64,000 nucleotides of DNA from Ceratothoa steindachneri. Its lineage: Eukaryota; Arthropoda; Malacostraca; Isopoda; Cymothoidae. The stretch is from the NCBI GenBank assembly GCA_963969495.1, contig OZ018318.1:95447413-95511412 (forward strand), read 5' to 3'. This document shows positions 34,789-45,639 of this stretch, piece by piece (the first letter of the stretch is position 1; each line of letters starts with the position of its first letter). The translations under genes were made by a program, and so were the position numbers. The notes under the pieces are model-generated. The model searched no databases. It was not told the DNA's origin and saw only the letters and a program-made list of their open reading frames with translations.

Positions 34789-36588
34789 CTTTTCTTCATC
34801 GTTTGCTTCTTATACTATTATTGACTATTAGCCCACACTGTTGTGCACTCTTTATAATTTGCTGGTTCTTAGCCAAGTGGGTGTGTTAAGTGGTATAGCT
34901 GGATATAAAAAGAGTTGATTTGCCAAGGGTGTTATATATCTTGAGTTTATTTTCCCTTTCTAGAGCTTTGAGTTAGAACATTTTGAATAACTTATGCTAA
35001 GTTATGTTTCCCCCTTCACTTACGTTCTTGCCAAAGCCTTGGCTCGTGATTCTCAGCCCAAGGACGCTTTCTTTTCTGTGGTAGCGAAATATGTCGTTAT
35101 GGACGAACACTCTCGAGGTTTTATACCTGCCTAGAGTTATTTATATTTTCTATTTCTACTGCTATTATTTTCACCATATTGTGTGCGTGCGTGTATCTGG
35201 TGATGAAAATTATTTTGACATCCTTATCGAATTGTATATATCTCTTCTCAAGTAAAAATGCTGCACATAGTATAACTCAAGCAGCCCCCTGGCAACACCA
35301 TCGGTAATTTAGAAACTTAGTTCATTAAATACTTCAACAGATATATATGCTGCGCAGTCCTTGATGTACTCACACAAGCATTTGGTGGGAATATAAAGGG
35401 GACCCAAATTTATTTAGTATTTTATTCATATTCTCCAAACTTTGTCGAACTCCATTTGAAAATTCCTTAACAGCAGGTCCGTATAGTTCCTATCCTGCTA
35501 ACTTTTTTCTATTGTTCATACGAGGATGGCTAGTGATCTATCGTTGCCTTCGTTTTTTTGTTAGTCAATACTATTGTTGTGTTGTTAAAGTGTTTGTTTC
35601 CAGGTGAGGTTTCAATCTCTTAATATTGATTCCCTCCAAGAGTTGGCTATTGCTTTAAGCACCGTCATCGGCCTCAGGTTAAGTGGGCTATTTTGTGGCC
35701 TACCTGACTTGGTTGAAAATATACCTTACCGTTCTTGAACACATCGGGTAGGTAGTCGGCACTAACTGTGTTGTTAAACAGCTGGACTATTTTATTTAGG
35801 AAGCTGCCTGGGACCCTCATGAGGTTTTCCCTTGTCAAACTCTATATCTTAGGCACTCTTTGTAGGATCCCTTTTATAGTTTTTGTTAGCTACTCTGGAG
35901 TAACATATTCGACGATTTGGTCGTCAATGCCATTAAGGAGGTTTAGTGATTCGGTATTATTTCGTATCAACTTTGATCCAATTCATCTCTTACTTTTTTC
36001 CTGTTTTCTTTCCAACTCTTTGTTCTCCCCAGCGGGCTTTTCGTGTCTATCCCGTTTTCTTTAATAATGAGCTTCTTTTATGGGCTGCTTCTTTTCTCTT
36101 GTAAGACTTATTTTTTCTCCAGAATTTAGATGGTTTCTTTCTTTGTCGAACGCTTACCGAAATATCTCCCAGCATGCACTTCGTTTCATTGCTATATTTG
36201 CTTTTGGTCTTTTCACCGTTGTATTCTAGCTCTGTATCTTCTCACATGTCCAGTGCGTTCGATGGTTTTTTTATATTTTTGTATTAATCTTATAGTGCTA
36301 TAATTTGTGCCTTGCAATTTAGGGGAATGGCAAGGATATGAAAAATGTTCCAGGTTATATGCTCTTTGTCAGCTTTAAGTAACGCTTCCATACTCAATCC
36401 GTGCTCCTGTCTTTCTCTTTTAGAACTGGTTTACTTAGGTCAACCTTTTTGGACTTTTCTAGTACATGGGCATATTGGATCTAATTTGCGTCCTTGTAAC
36501 TTCTTCTTCGCCTCAATTTGAATTAGTTCCATATAGATCAAACAATATGAACATTTTGTGGGCGCTATTTTAAGACGGTCATGTTTTC
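34789..36588 (-). pseudogene. Jockey/RTE-like LINE ORF2, 5'-truncated copy (right arm)
   Basis: Reverse complement of 12825-14628. It begins in the middle of the endonuclease, directly joined to the broken I-like LINE. It shares peptides such as YLIYMELIQIE-like sequence (36540-36500) and the RT traces with the left copy. It is non-functional. Confidence 0.78.
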
Positions 36589-38760
36589 GGCGCTGAACGT
36601 CACGGAGTGAACAATATCCATGCTGCGGGTACAAGAGTCACTAAGTTTGCGAATATAAGCGTCCCAGGTGAGGCGATGGTCAAATACAATACAAAGGAAA
36701 CGGTGCGAGCCCACCACTTTCAGGCTGTGCGCTTCGGCGTAACAAGAGAAGCAGTTTAATACCTGTTGGAGTCAACGCTCAGATTTAAAATCTGGAGTGC
36801 GCCTAAGAGATCGAGACTTCGCCAAGGTAGAGCTTAGCGAGAACATCTTTCAGCAGCACCGAGGTGATGCCGTTGATGCTTGAGGCAAAGATTGTACCAC
36901 TGAGGACACTTCCCTGCGGGACACCCTCTTCCTGCTCTAATGTGCCGGAGAGGGCTCCACCACCTGAACGCGGAATCAAAGATCTCAAAAAAATTTCTGA
37001 TATAAACATTGCGAGGCGTCCTCTCTCCCTCATGGTGTGGAGATTCTCCATTATACTGTAGCGCCATGCGGTATCATAGGCCTTCTCTAGATCAAAAAAC
37101 ACCGTAGTGTACATAGTGTTGTCTACGAAGGAAGGCATCGCAGACACCGTTTTCCAATCGGAAGCTGCACTATGCAAAAGACAGATGCCTTCTATGTGTC
37201 TAGAAAAAAGGTTAATCTAACATTTACTAAATTTTCATTAAATTTCACACGCAAAAGTTAAGAGAGATTGGGCGGAAACCGGTCGTGGTAGAGTGTCCTT
37301 TACCCGATTTGTGAAAAACGAGGACAGTAGCGATTCGAAAAGAATCTGGCAGGATACCCTCTACCCAGATCCATTGAACAAATCTAACAGATAGACCATA
37401 CCTCGCTCACCCAGGTGTCAAAGCATGTCTTAAGAGACATCGTTTGGACCAGGGGCCGTGTCTGCGCACAAAGCGAGAGCGGAGTGCAGCTCACCCAGAG
37501 TAAATCTGTCGTTGAAGGGTCCTCTGCTTCTCAAGGTAAAGTACAGTCGGCGGCTTCCCGCGAAATCATGATGCGCATTGGATGCTAGCTGAGCACCATG
37601 CCGGGTAGAGAAATTGGAGAAAACGGTCGCGAAGGATTCCGCTATGGATGCACTGTCCCAGATTCCGGTCCCACTCTCCTGGAGAACGGGAGGCGGATCC
37701 TGCGGGAACTTGCCCCGAATCTTTTTCCATCCACACCTCTGTTAAAAGGGTTTTCCCGCCAAGGAAAGACACGTATGCCTGCCAAGCAGAGAGGAGGGCG
37801 TGCTTACAAAAGTACCGGGAGTTAGGCCTAACCCGACGAAATTTTGGCGACAGTGAAATCGTTCGGGCGTCGATAATAGCGCATGTAGGAATAACGCTTC
37901 TGTTTAAGGGCAATCTCCCACTGGGCTGGCCACCAAGGTAGTGGTCAGCGTGTAAAACGGTTAGACGTTCTAGGAATAGTATTCAGGCCCACGGGGAAGA
38001 GGTTACCGGAGAAGAACTAAATGGCAACATCAACCGACATAAACTCCTCGAATGAGACAGCTAAATCAGTCATTTCCTGAAATGCAACCACTGCACCCAC
38101 GCCAAGCACCACTAGGGAGTGCTCTCGGGCGGCAACGGCTCCAAAAATGATATTTTAATGGGAAAGTGATCACTACCATTGAGGTTATCGACCACCTCCC
38201 AGCCAAAATCAGGCTGCACATTCGGAGATCACACAGATAACTCGAGACAGTAAAATGAAGCAGTTATTGGCAGTGATGCGTAAACTTATCCACATTTAGG
38301 ACACCTAACTCCAGCTCGTCGATCAGGTCGGTCGGCAAGGACTTGACCCCGTGGATTAAGCGAGTAGTCTCCCAAGAGGAAATGTCTACCGTTCAGATCT
38401 TCAAGCAAGAGAAAAAGACTCAGCAACCGCCCCCCGCGTTGTAATCATCTGATGGTGGAATGTACGGTGAAATAATAGTATAACTCATATCAAGGAGCAT
38501 CTGCTTAGTTACTGCCTGAAAGAAGATATCTAAAGCGAAGAGAAGAAAGGATATATCATGCCAGGTGTAAATCGCACATCCTCCCATCTGGCCGCTATCC
38601 CATGGTTGTGGGGTTGAAAAACCCTTATAGGGCGAGAAGGTGGGCAAGGGGCAAGCACCCAGCATGGTCTCCTGCAGAATTCCTGGTTGTAGTCCACCCA
38701 GGTGGCGGGCATTGAAATCGACCCCGTTATCTACAACAGAACGGCGCTCTTGTCCTAGTA
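36589..38760 (-). pseudogene. I-like LINE ORF2, 3'-truncated copy (right arm)
   Basis: This is the mirror copy of 6990-9114. The minus strand reads endonuclease (GGCAIYTWHD and YIPPSDDY within 38968-38420), then reverse transcriptase (FFDLEKAYDTAWRYSIMENL and EEGVPQGSVLSGTIF within 37177-36803). It stops abruptly after MYPQHGYCSLRDVQR at 36589. There the sequence jumps directly to the middle of the Jockey-like endonuclease. The RNase H domain, C-terminus and tail that follow in the left copy are missing. Confidence 0.88.
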
Positions 38761-38849
38761 TTCCTCTGCTTACGTCCGTAGTTCCTCCCGTCCGCCAACG
38801 CCAGGAACCGGAGGTAAGGGAAGAATGAGACGCTCTATAGCGCGAAAGG

Positions 38850-40640
38850 AGTGAGTGGGAGGAGGAGTGCTGGGCTATGGGGTAGGTCTTGTTCGGTTCC
38901 GACGTCTCTCCACCCACTCCCTCCCCCCTATGTATTTCTATCCGTTCTCCACAGGACAACTTCGGCATCGATGTGGAGGTCAGGGTGGGCGACGATCACG
39001 GCATCGTGGCTTCTGGAGAGTGATTCGGATCACCGTTGGAGCCCTTGGTCTTTTCCCCCCGTTCTTTTCTACAGGTTTCGGCTCCAGACGAGGAGTGGGA
39101 GGACCCTGGTGACTTCGAGCTAACGGAGCAGGGGGACCCTGGAATCGCCGCTGCGGTTGGCGCTCTGAGAATCATAGAGCCACCGCAGGATGATGAGGAC
39201 GAAAAGAGCATCTTGTCTTGCAGTAACCCGGCATGCGGGCGGCCATTGAGGCTATCGACGAGTATGCCCCCCCCCCCGCCCGTTCCCGTATTCTGAACCT
39301 TCTCGACTGGTAGACGCTCCTCCTTGGGATTAGCCACCGCCCCTCCAGATCGTCTCAGAGGAAGACGTGGAAGGGGTGAGGCTGAAGAAATGGACAGATT
39401 CCGGTGTTCGATCTGCTGACCCGCACGGCCAGGGCCAAATGTGTGTGACACGTCTGCGATTTAATCCCAGAACATGTGTGCACCGGCCTCCAGCTGCCAT
39501 CCAACATCGCCAAAGCATCAGCTGGCAAGGAAGTGAAAGTTTTGCTCCGACGTTACCTAAATTTTTAGAATACAGCCGCTAGCCTTAAGGAGACTATCGC
39601 TGCAAACTTCTGCTATCAGGTCATCGAGCCCTCCACAGATAAGACGTGTCTAAATCGCCTCTTCCTGGTCCCCTAGAATAGCGATGATGATCGTGTCCTG
39701 TACAATATGTCCCATCTCTCCACATCGAGGCTCTACACGGCACCATCTTTCCACCTGCCCTTGTTGGGTAAGGTCCTCTGGGAGGCAGGCGCCGACTGCC
39801 ACGCACCCAAAATCGATCCCTGAAAAGGGTTCTACCACGTCCCCCTTCACCCGAACGCCCACCGTTGGTTTGGTGTTAAATGTTACAGGGCTTCCTACCG
39901 CTTCAAAAGACTGCCGATGTGGTTTTCCAGCAGCCATTACATTATGCAGATGTGCATGGCCCTTATGATTTCGGAGTTTACCCGAAACTATCTATGTACC
40001 GCCTACACATACCTCGACTATGTGTTTCTTCTCGGGGAATCTGGTGCCCTCTGCTGCCAGACTCTGACTTACCTGGGTGTAGAAATAAACCTAGCAAACA
40101 AATCTTCGCGCCTCACTCCCTCGATGCGGGGGCGTCTCGTCTACGCCCTTGGGTCACCTGGGTCCCTCCTTAATTTTGTGTGTGGCGCTACATCCATTCC
40201 CTATTTGGGGGCGCAGCTCGCCTACCTTCGCAGTCCCAGGTTTTCTTTGTTGAAGACCATCCTCCTCTCCGCATCAAGGCCCTGAAATCCCCCGGAGTTC
40301 AAGTGGAACCTCGCGTTTGCGGATGCCTCGGAAAGGAACGCGCGATAGGTGTCACCTCGGGAACGCCTTTTCTCGCTCATTTTTAACTACTCCTGCCTCT
40401 CCTACGTGGGCGAATTCGTTGCTCTCCTAACGCTTGGCCTGAACTTTCCCTACGCACGAGTCTTCGTGAATTCCACTTCAACTATATTTTGTTCAACATG
40501 GGTAAGTTCCTGTTATTCTATGTATTGGACCAAATCCTCATAAGGTTCCATTTTACTTTTCTTTACAGACGGCCTCAGCGACTTGGGTCTCTTTTGGGGT
40601 TAATCCAATGGATTTGCCCTAACGATCTAATTATTGTGGC
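38850..40640 (+). pseudogene. DIRS-like retroelement, longer copy: acidic segment, RT, RNase H-like
   Basis: Mirror of the left copy up to 39953, then continues. The acidic segment is APDEEWEDPGDFEL (about 39080). The RT is read over two frames: RLYTAPSFHLPLLGKVLWEA (about 39730), KGFYHVPLHPNAHRWFG (about 39826), RFKRLPMWFSSSHYIMQ (about 39898), YTYLDYVFLLGESG (about 39999; Y-x-D-D changed to YLDY) and LTYLGVEINLA (about 40068). An RNase H-like stretch follows: AFADASERNAR (about 40314), GEFVALLTLGLNFPYARVFV (about 40408), and after the candidate intron LFWGLIQWICPNDLIIVA (about 40588). This RT/RNase H style fits DIRS-like elements; no tyrosine recombinase was found. It is broken by stops and frameshifts. 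Confidence 0.68.
40502..40568 (+). other. Candidate 67-bp spliceosomal intron in the DIRS-like RNase H
   Basis: The segment starts GTAAGT and ends TTTACTTTTCTTTACAG, a consensus donor and a pyrimidine-rich acceptor. It contains stops in all forward frames that matter. Removing it joins the preceding FLFNM to DGLSDLGLFWGLIQW in one frame and continues the RNase H-like reading. It could instead be a chance small insertion. Confidence 0.5.
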
Positions 40641-40648
40641 GCTAGAGC

Positions 40649-40810
40649 TGTGACGTCTCATAATCTCCGACTATATAAGGCCGGCCGTTAGAAGCGTAGG
40701 GGACTCGCTCACTCACCGTTCATTGTTAAGCCCTCTTTAAATGAAACCCTTTGTGTAAATACTTTCATGTCTGTTTTGTAAATAAATGATGCACATGTGT
40801 GCACAAAACA
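40649..40810 (+). promoter_or_regulatory. LTR-like promoter and poly-A segment
   Basis: The segment begins TGTGACGTCTC, has a TATA box (CTATATAAGG, about 40671), then about 110 bases later AATAAA (about 40783), and ends GCACAAAACA. A TG...CA boundary with TATA and a poly-A signal in this order is the layout of a short LTR. It follows the RNase H-like region directly. No second copy was found in the window, so the boundaries are guesses. Confidence 0.4.
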
Positions 40811-42130
40811 GCGGCCCCTTCCGTCCCCGCAGCCCCGGCAGAGGGAGAGGAGCACCGACTCTTCTTCGTATTTTTCTTGTTCTTTTTCGTGTTAGGAGAG
40901 GAGGAGTGGGAATTAACCCGTTTCTCCCCTCCGCCGGCATGAGCCGCCAGGCAAAAAGTCTCCGCCTCAGAAAGATCCTTCTCCCAGATAAAGAAGGTCT
41001 TGTCTATCAAAGGGGCACCAGCCAGAGGAGAAAAACCTTCCTTTCCTCGCACATTCATGGAAAACCTAGCCATCTGAGCAGGATATAAAACAGGGCTGTA
41101 CTCAGGTTCGGGGCTTGGCACCAAGCCAAGGTTAGTCCCTATGGAAGGTTCTACCGTCTGGCGCTGCGTTGCCTCAGGAACTATGTCAATCTCAGGGAGG
41201 CCTCCCCCTCAGGAGATCACAGGTCCCATCGTCTTCAGTCGGGTAAGAGAGGGGGCACGTACGGTGACCCTCTCTAAGCTAAAAATTAAAGCACACAAGT
41301 CTTTGAAGGAAAGTAGCCGACTGGCCCTTTCTTCTGTCCTCCTCCTCATGCCACTCCCCCTGAGAGTGAACAATTATTGGCTACCTGCCTTAATTGGCAG
41401 TCCCCTTGGAAAGTAAAAGGTGACTGCCGTTGGAAAGAGGGAGGCACCTCTAGATAAAAGGGGTGAGGAAGAGTTTCCTACAACCGTAGCCAAAGTAAAA
41501 GAGTAAGCCTAACCCTACGGTTGAAGAGTTTTGGAGGGTCTCCTGCGAGAACACAGAAGGGTGGACCTCTATTTTTTCAGTTGATCTACCCGAAGGCGGC
41601 TCCGTCCTTGGTGAAGGGGAAAGGGTAAGAGTTTTGTTTGATCGGACATGTGAACCCTATTCGTTATACGGGAAACAAACGCTAATCACTCCCGGCAGTG
41701 TCCCGCCCTGGAGAACGGCGCCTGGAGAACCAGCTGCCGCCATTTGGGACCAACCTTTCCGCCCAGTAGCCAGGCAGCCCTTTGGAAAGGCGGCTCCACC
41801 TTGGACTTGGCCTAAATTCGATAAAGATTGAAAGGAGAGCGAAATGGGTATGTGAGGAAAGTATGGGTGTGGATGAAGGAGGTTGTTAAAAGCACAGCAC
41901 CCCAGGCTGGGGCACAGGGCTCATTGTCACCTTCCCCTTCAGCCCGGATCCGGGATAGATGGGTGAGAAGAAACTAGGCGGCGTCTACCCTGTGAAATTA
42001 AAGGCCGACCAGAGAGAGTTGTTGGAGATGATGTAGGGAAAGTGAGGAAGTAGGGTAGAAGTGCAAGCTGCCTGAAAGAACATGAACAGGCTACGCTGGG
42101 GCCAGGAAGGCAAATCGCCGCGCCCCTTAC
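40811..42130 (+). other. GC-richer stretch downstream of the DIRS-like copy
   Basis: Several open frames of 60-100 codons overlap (40786-41088, 41141-41416, 41634-41831), rich in Pro, Arg and Ser. None has a motif I recognise. The composition differs sharply from the AT-rich DNA after 42180, so this is probably still transposon sequence, perhaps a gag-like part. Confidence 0.35.
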
Positions 42131-43230
42131 CGGTGGCTAGCGTGTCAGTAGCATTATGCTAGAATACCCACAAAAGGCAGCCACTCAAACGGGTCTAACC
42201 CATTCTTTGCTGAGCGACAGCCTTCGCACGGTGAATCCCAAGGTTTTGATATGACTCCTGCTTGCTTGGAAATCTAGTGAACTTAAGCTCTCCTAACCTA
42301 CATTCCATAAAGCGGGTAGAGAGAGAAAAGATTAGTCCTTGTCTTAGATTAAAATCCGAAGTTTCTTCATGTGCTGAACAAGATCCCTTCTTAGGTCTAT
42401 TCTTAACTATTGTTTGGTTAATCTTGAAGTAGCTAATTCTCTTGAGATTGTTTAAGACTTCTTTGAAATAAGAAATTGACAACTGCCCTCTGCCTCGTGT
42501 TCAAAGAGTATTGTTTACTACTCACGAAAATATGTAGCTGTATACTCTTGCTGAAACTCACATTTAACTAATTCTAAGCAGTTTGAAATAGTTGCAAATA
42601 TTATCGCCTCAGCTGTTTATGACTATGGCAATAAGCAATAGTGAAGATTATAGGGAGGGCATATTTTTACCTTTAAGGGGATGTTCTTACTCTAGAGAGC
42701 AAAGCCACTAAATAGTTTACGTCATCTTAAAATTTCCAGTAACTAAATCTAATTTCCCTCTAATATTTATTTTCTTTAATGCAAGAACCTGAAGAATAGC
42801 TAAATATTCTCAACAAAGATATATTGTTGTCCTTTCTTCCCAAATTAATATGTTCTTGAGTTTTGTTTCCAATGATTTTAACCTTACAATTTTCTTTGGT
42901 TCTTTAGTAAAAAGATGTAGAAGAAAAGCGAAAACTTCCAATCATGATCTATTATATAATGTTTAACAAGTTTCAAGGGTAACGTTTAGAATTTATTTAT
43001 TTATTTATACTTTCAACGTTTTCTTTTTTTAGTTCGTTGTTCAGTTTTGTTCTGATTCTTTCGCTCCCCTTTTCCCTTTCTGACAACCTCTCGCATTTAG
43101 TGCTGCAATTGCCGCACAAGATCGTATTTTGCATAACTATGTGACCTCTTACTGCGAAGTTGATTGTATAGATAGAGATATACATAATAAACCCTTTGCG
43201 CTAGTATTTAATTTATTTTTTATTATAACA
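42131..43230. other. AT-rich sequence without recognised features
   Basis: No coding or repeat signal was found. A 95-codon minus-strand frame (42482-42195) has no motif. Confidence 0.5.
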
Positions 43231-44395
43231 ATCATGCATATTTGATCCTGTTTTTCCGTTTTTAACATGTTAATATTGTTCTCTTCTGTCTGTTATGTCT
43301 CCTTATTACTCCGCTTATACCTTTCAAAAATATTTTATTCACAAAATTCACCTCTTCATTCACTTCCTCCCTTTTGAAAGGGGAGGAAATTTAGTGTAGA
43401 GTTCCTTTTTAAAATTATTATAATTGGCGAAGTTCAGAAAATTTCTAAAAATTTAACCATGGCTGTTTTTTTTTAGATTTTTTTCATTTTAATCTTAGTA
43501 GCCGTTCCCTGGTCACTAACTCTTTAATTTGAGAAGGTGATTTTTTTAAGTATTTGAATAATAATTTGATCTTAGTTGCGTTATGACATGTTTTATTTAT
43601 CAAATTATTTCTAATAATTCTTTTATAATATCCCCCCAAAAAATGGTGAAATTCAGAAATAAATATTTATATCGAAATTTTGTGAATTTTTTAAAACACA
43701 AAGAATTACAAATGGTAAAGTTCAGAAAATTTAGAAAAATTTAGGCATGGCAGCTTTTTTTCGATTTTAAATTTTAATCTTAGTAGCGAAGCGAAAGCTC
43801 CCCTCCGTATGGGGAAGGGGCAAAGCCATTGCCTGGCATCTTTATATTTTAAATTGCACACTGGGTTCAATAAAATTACGGTATAGAAAATACATATATT
43901 CGTCCTTTTTTGCTTTTGAAGTACTCGTATATAGGTATTTGATATATTCCTTCGAATTCTGTCATTTTCTTTTTATTTTAACAAAGTTTACAGAAAGTGG
44001 TGATCATACATAAGGTGAAATTAACATAATTAGAAACACTAAGACACTTTAAATTATCCACAATTACGAGGTTTTCATACTTTCAAATAATATTATTTTA
44101 TTAATTAAATAAAATTAATTAAACATACATCTAGCATTAGTAGCATTTGGTATTAATTTAATATAATTATAATGTCGACTCTAATATATGACTAATGCGA
44201 ATACATAGTAATATATAATAAAGATGTCAACGAGTAATCTCCTTTTGAAAGATTTTAAAGTCTTAATGAAGAGGTGAATTTTGTGAATAAATAATTTTTG
44301 AAAGGTATCAGCAGAGGAATAAGGAGACATATGACAGACAGGAGAGAAAAATATTACAAGATAAAAACGGAAAAACAGGATTAAATATGCATGAT
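43231..44395. mobile_element. Small element with about 130-bp terminal inverted repeats
   Basis: 43231-43360 and 44264-44395 are inverted copies (ATCATGCATATTTGATCCTG at one end, CAGGATTAAATATGCATGAT at the other). They share TTTTTCCGTTTTTA and ACAAAATTCACCTCTTCATT. A CTTTTGAAAGG segment extends the inverted match inwards. Two internal direct repeats of about 75 bp (43424-43502 and 43712-43787) each contain AAGTTCAGAAAATTT and end with AATCTTAGTAGC. No transposase frame exists, so this would be non-autonomous (MITE-like or foldback). No clear target-site duplication was found. Confidence 0.7.
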
Positions 44396-45630
44396 ATAAT
44401 TAATTTATCACTATTGATTGACAAAATTGCTAAAAGTATTCCTCTTGATTGAGTTTTAAACTTATTAATAAAATACATTCATGGTCTTTTAACCCAAGTT
44501 TTCGAGGACGAATTTAAAATTCATCTAGCTTAGGCGACCATCATAAAGAGTCGATGCCGGTCTACCAGTCTACCAGATATTCTTCCTTTGGCTGAGTCAC
44601 AGGATTTGTATTTTCTTTTGATGTTTTAAATAAAAAATATTTTCAAAATTAATTAGCGTTTCTCGTTTAACTTTTTGTCGAAGATATATAGAAAAACTTT
44701 GCTAATTATTTCTATGTGTGTGGGATTTTGTGCCACTTAGTTTAGTGTCCTCAAGTTTGGTAAGTATTTTTGGCCCGATACTTTCAATATCAGTCAGCCT
44801 CTTCTTCAGGCTTTTCATTTCAAATGATGGACTAATGAAAATATTATCAAACTATATTTATCATTGATAATTAAGAACACGGCTCATACTGGATCTTTAA
44901 TGGATATTTTAATCCGAGGATTTGGTCGTGTTTCCAATCTGGTGTCTGATTAATATAGGACAAAAAATCAACTGAACTCTGTTAGAATTTGAAAATGAGC
45001 AAAGAAAATTGTAATTATTACATAAATATTTAAAGCTAATTATAGCGTTGTAGTCTTTGGATCTATCTATTTCAGAACCCATTTATTTCAGAGTTAAAAA
45101 TATATACTACATAATCGAGACCAATAAATTTTTTTCAAGGAAACCATTCATCTATGTTTGCAACATTTTCATGACTTTAGGAATTTTTCTCATTTCTTCG
45201 ACCTTTCTTGATATGTTCTAGTTGAAATCCTAAGTAAAACCAAGAGCAGGAGCGAGGGAATAAATTTTCACTGTCACAAAAAATAAATCTCTGTATGCAC
45301 ATCACCCCATTTGGAATCTGTATCTGGAGATATCCGTCCTAAGGGTGTCAACCATGTTAAAGTTAAAATCTGAAAAAAATTACTGGCTTTCAGACTCTCA
45401 ACTCTGAAAGATATCGCCAGATAAACTAAGTAGATTATTGACCACAGTTCGGGAGAATGTATCTTTCACTTTATCTTTTAATTGGACCCTCAGACATCCG
45501 CTTCTAATATTAACCACTGGTTGTTTCCTTTCACCACCTGGTACATCAAAATAACCACTATTTCAAAACACGCCCCAGAAATAAACTCTCTGTAGTAATC
45601 AATAAAGCGAATCCATCGCGTCAACCAATA
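44396..45630. other. AT-rich sequence without recognised features
   Basis: Nothing recognisable on either strand. Confidence 0.5.
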
Positions 45631-45639
45631 CACTGTACC

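Larger units (their letters stand above)
27650..39953. repeat. Right arm of the giant broken palindrome
   Basis: This is the inverted partner of the left arm. By eye the AT-rich parts differ at roughly one base in 20 and the GC-richer transposon parts at roughly one in six. It carries a private 1.44 kb insertion (30503-31941). At 36588/36589 it lacks the 3.7 kb that separates 9114 from 12825 on the left. The outer end lies inside the reverse transcriptase reading frame of a DIRS-like element, which continues past 39953 on this side only. Confidence 0.93.

Noticed and set aside
5776..39953. The palindrome as an assembly or library hairpin artefact
   Set aside because: The arms differ by substitutions, small indels and private insertions with target-site duplications, which an artefact would not produce. 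Long-read confirmation is still desirable.
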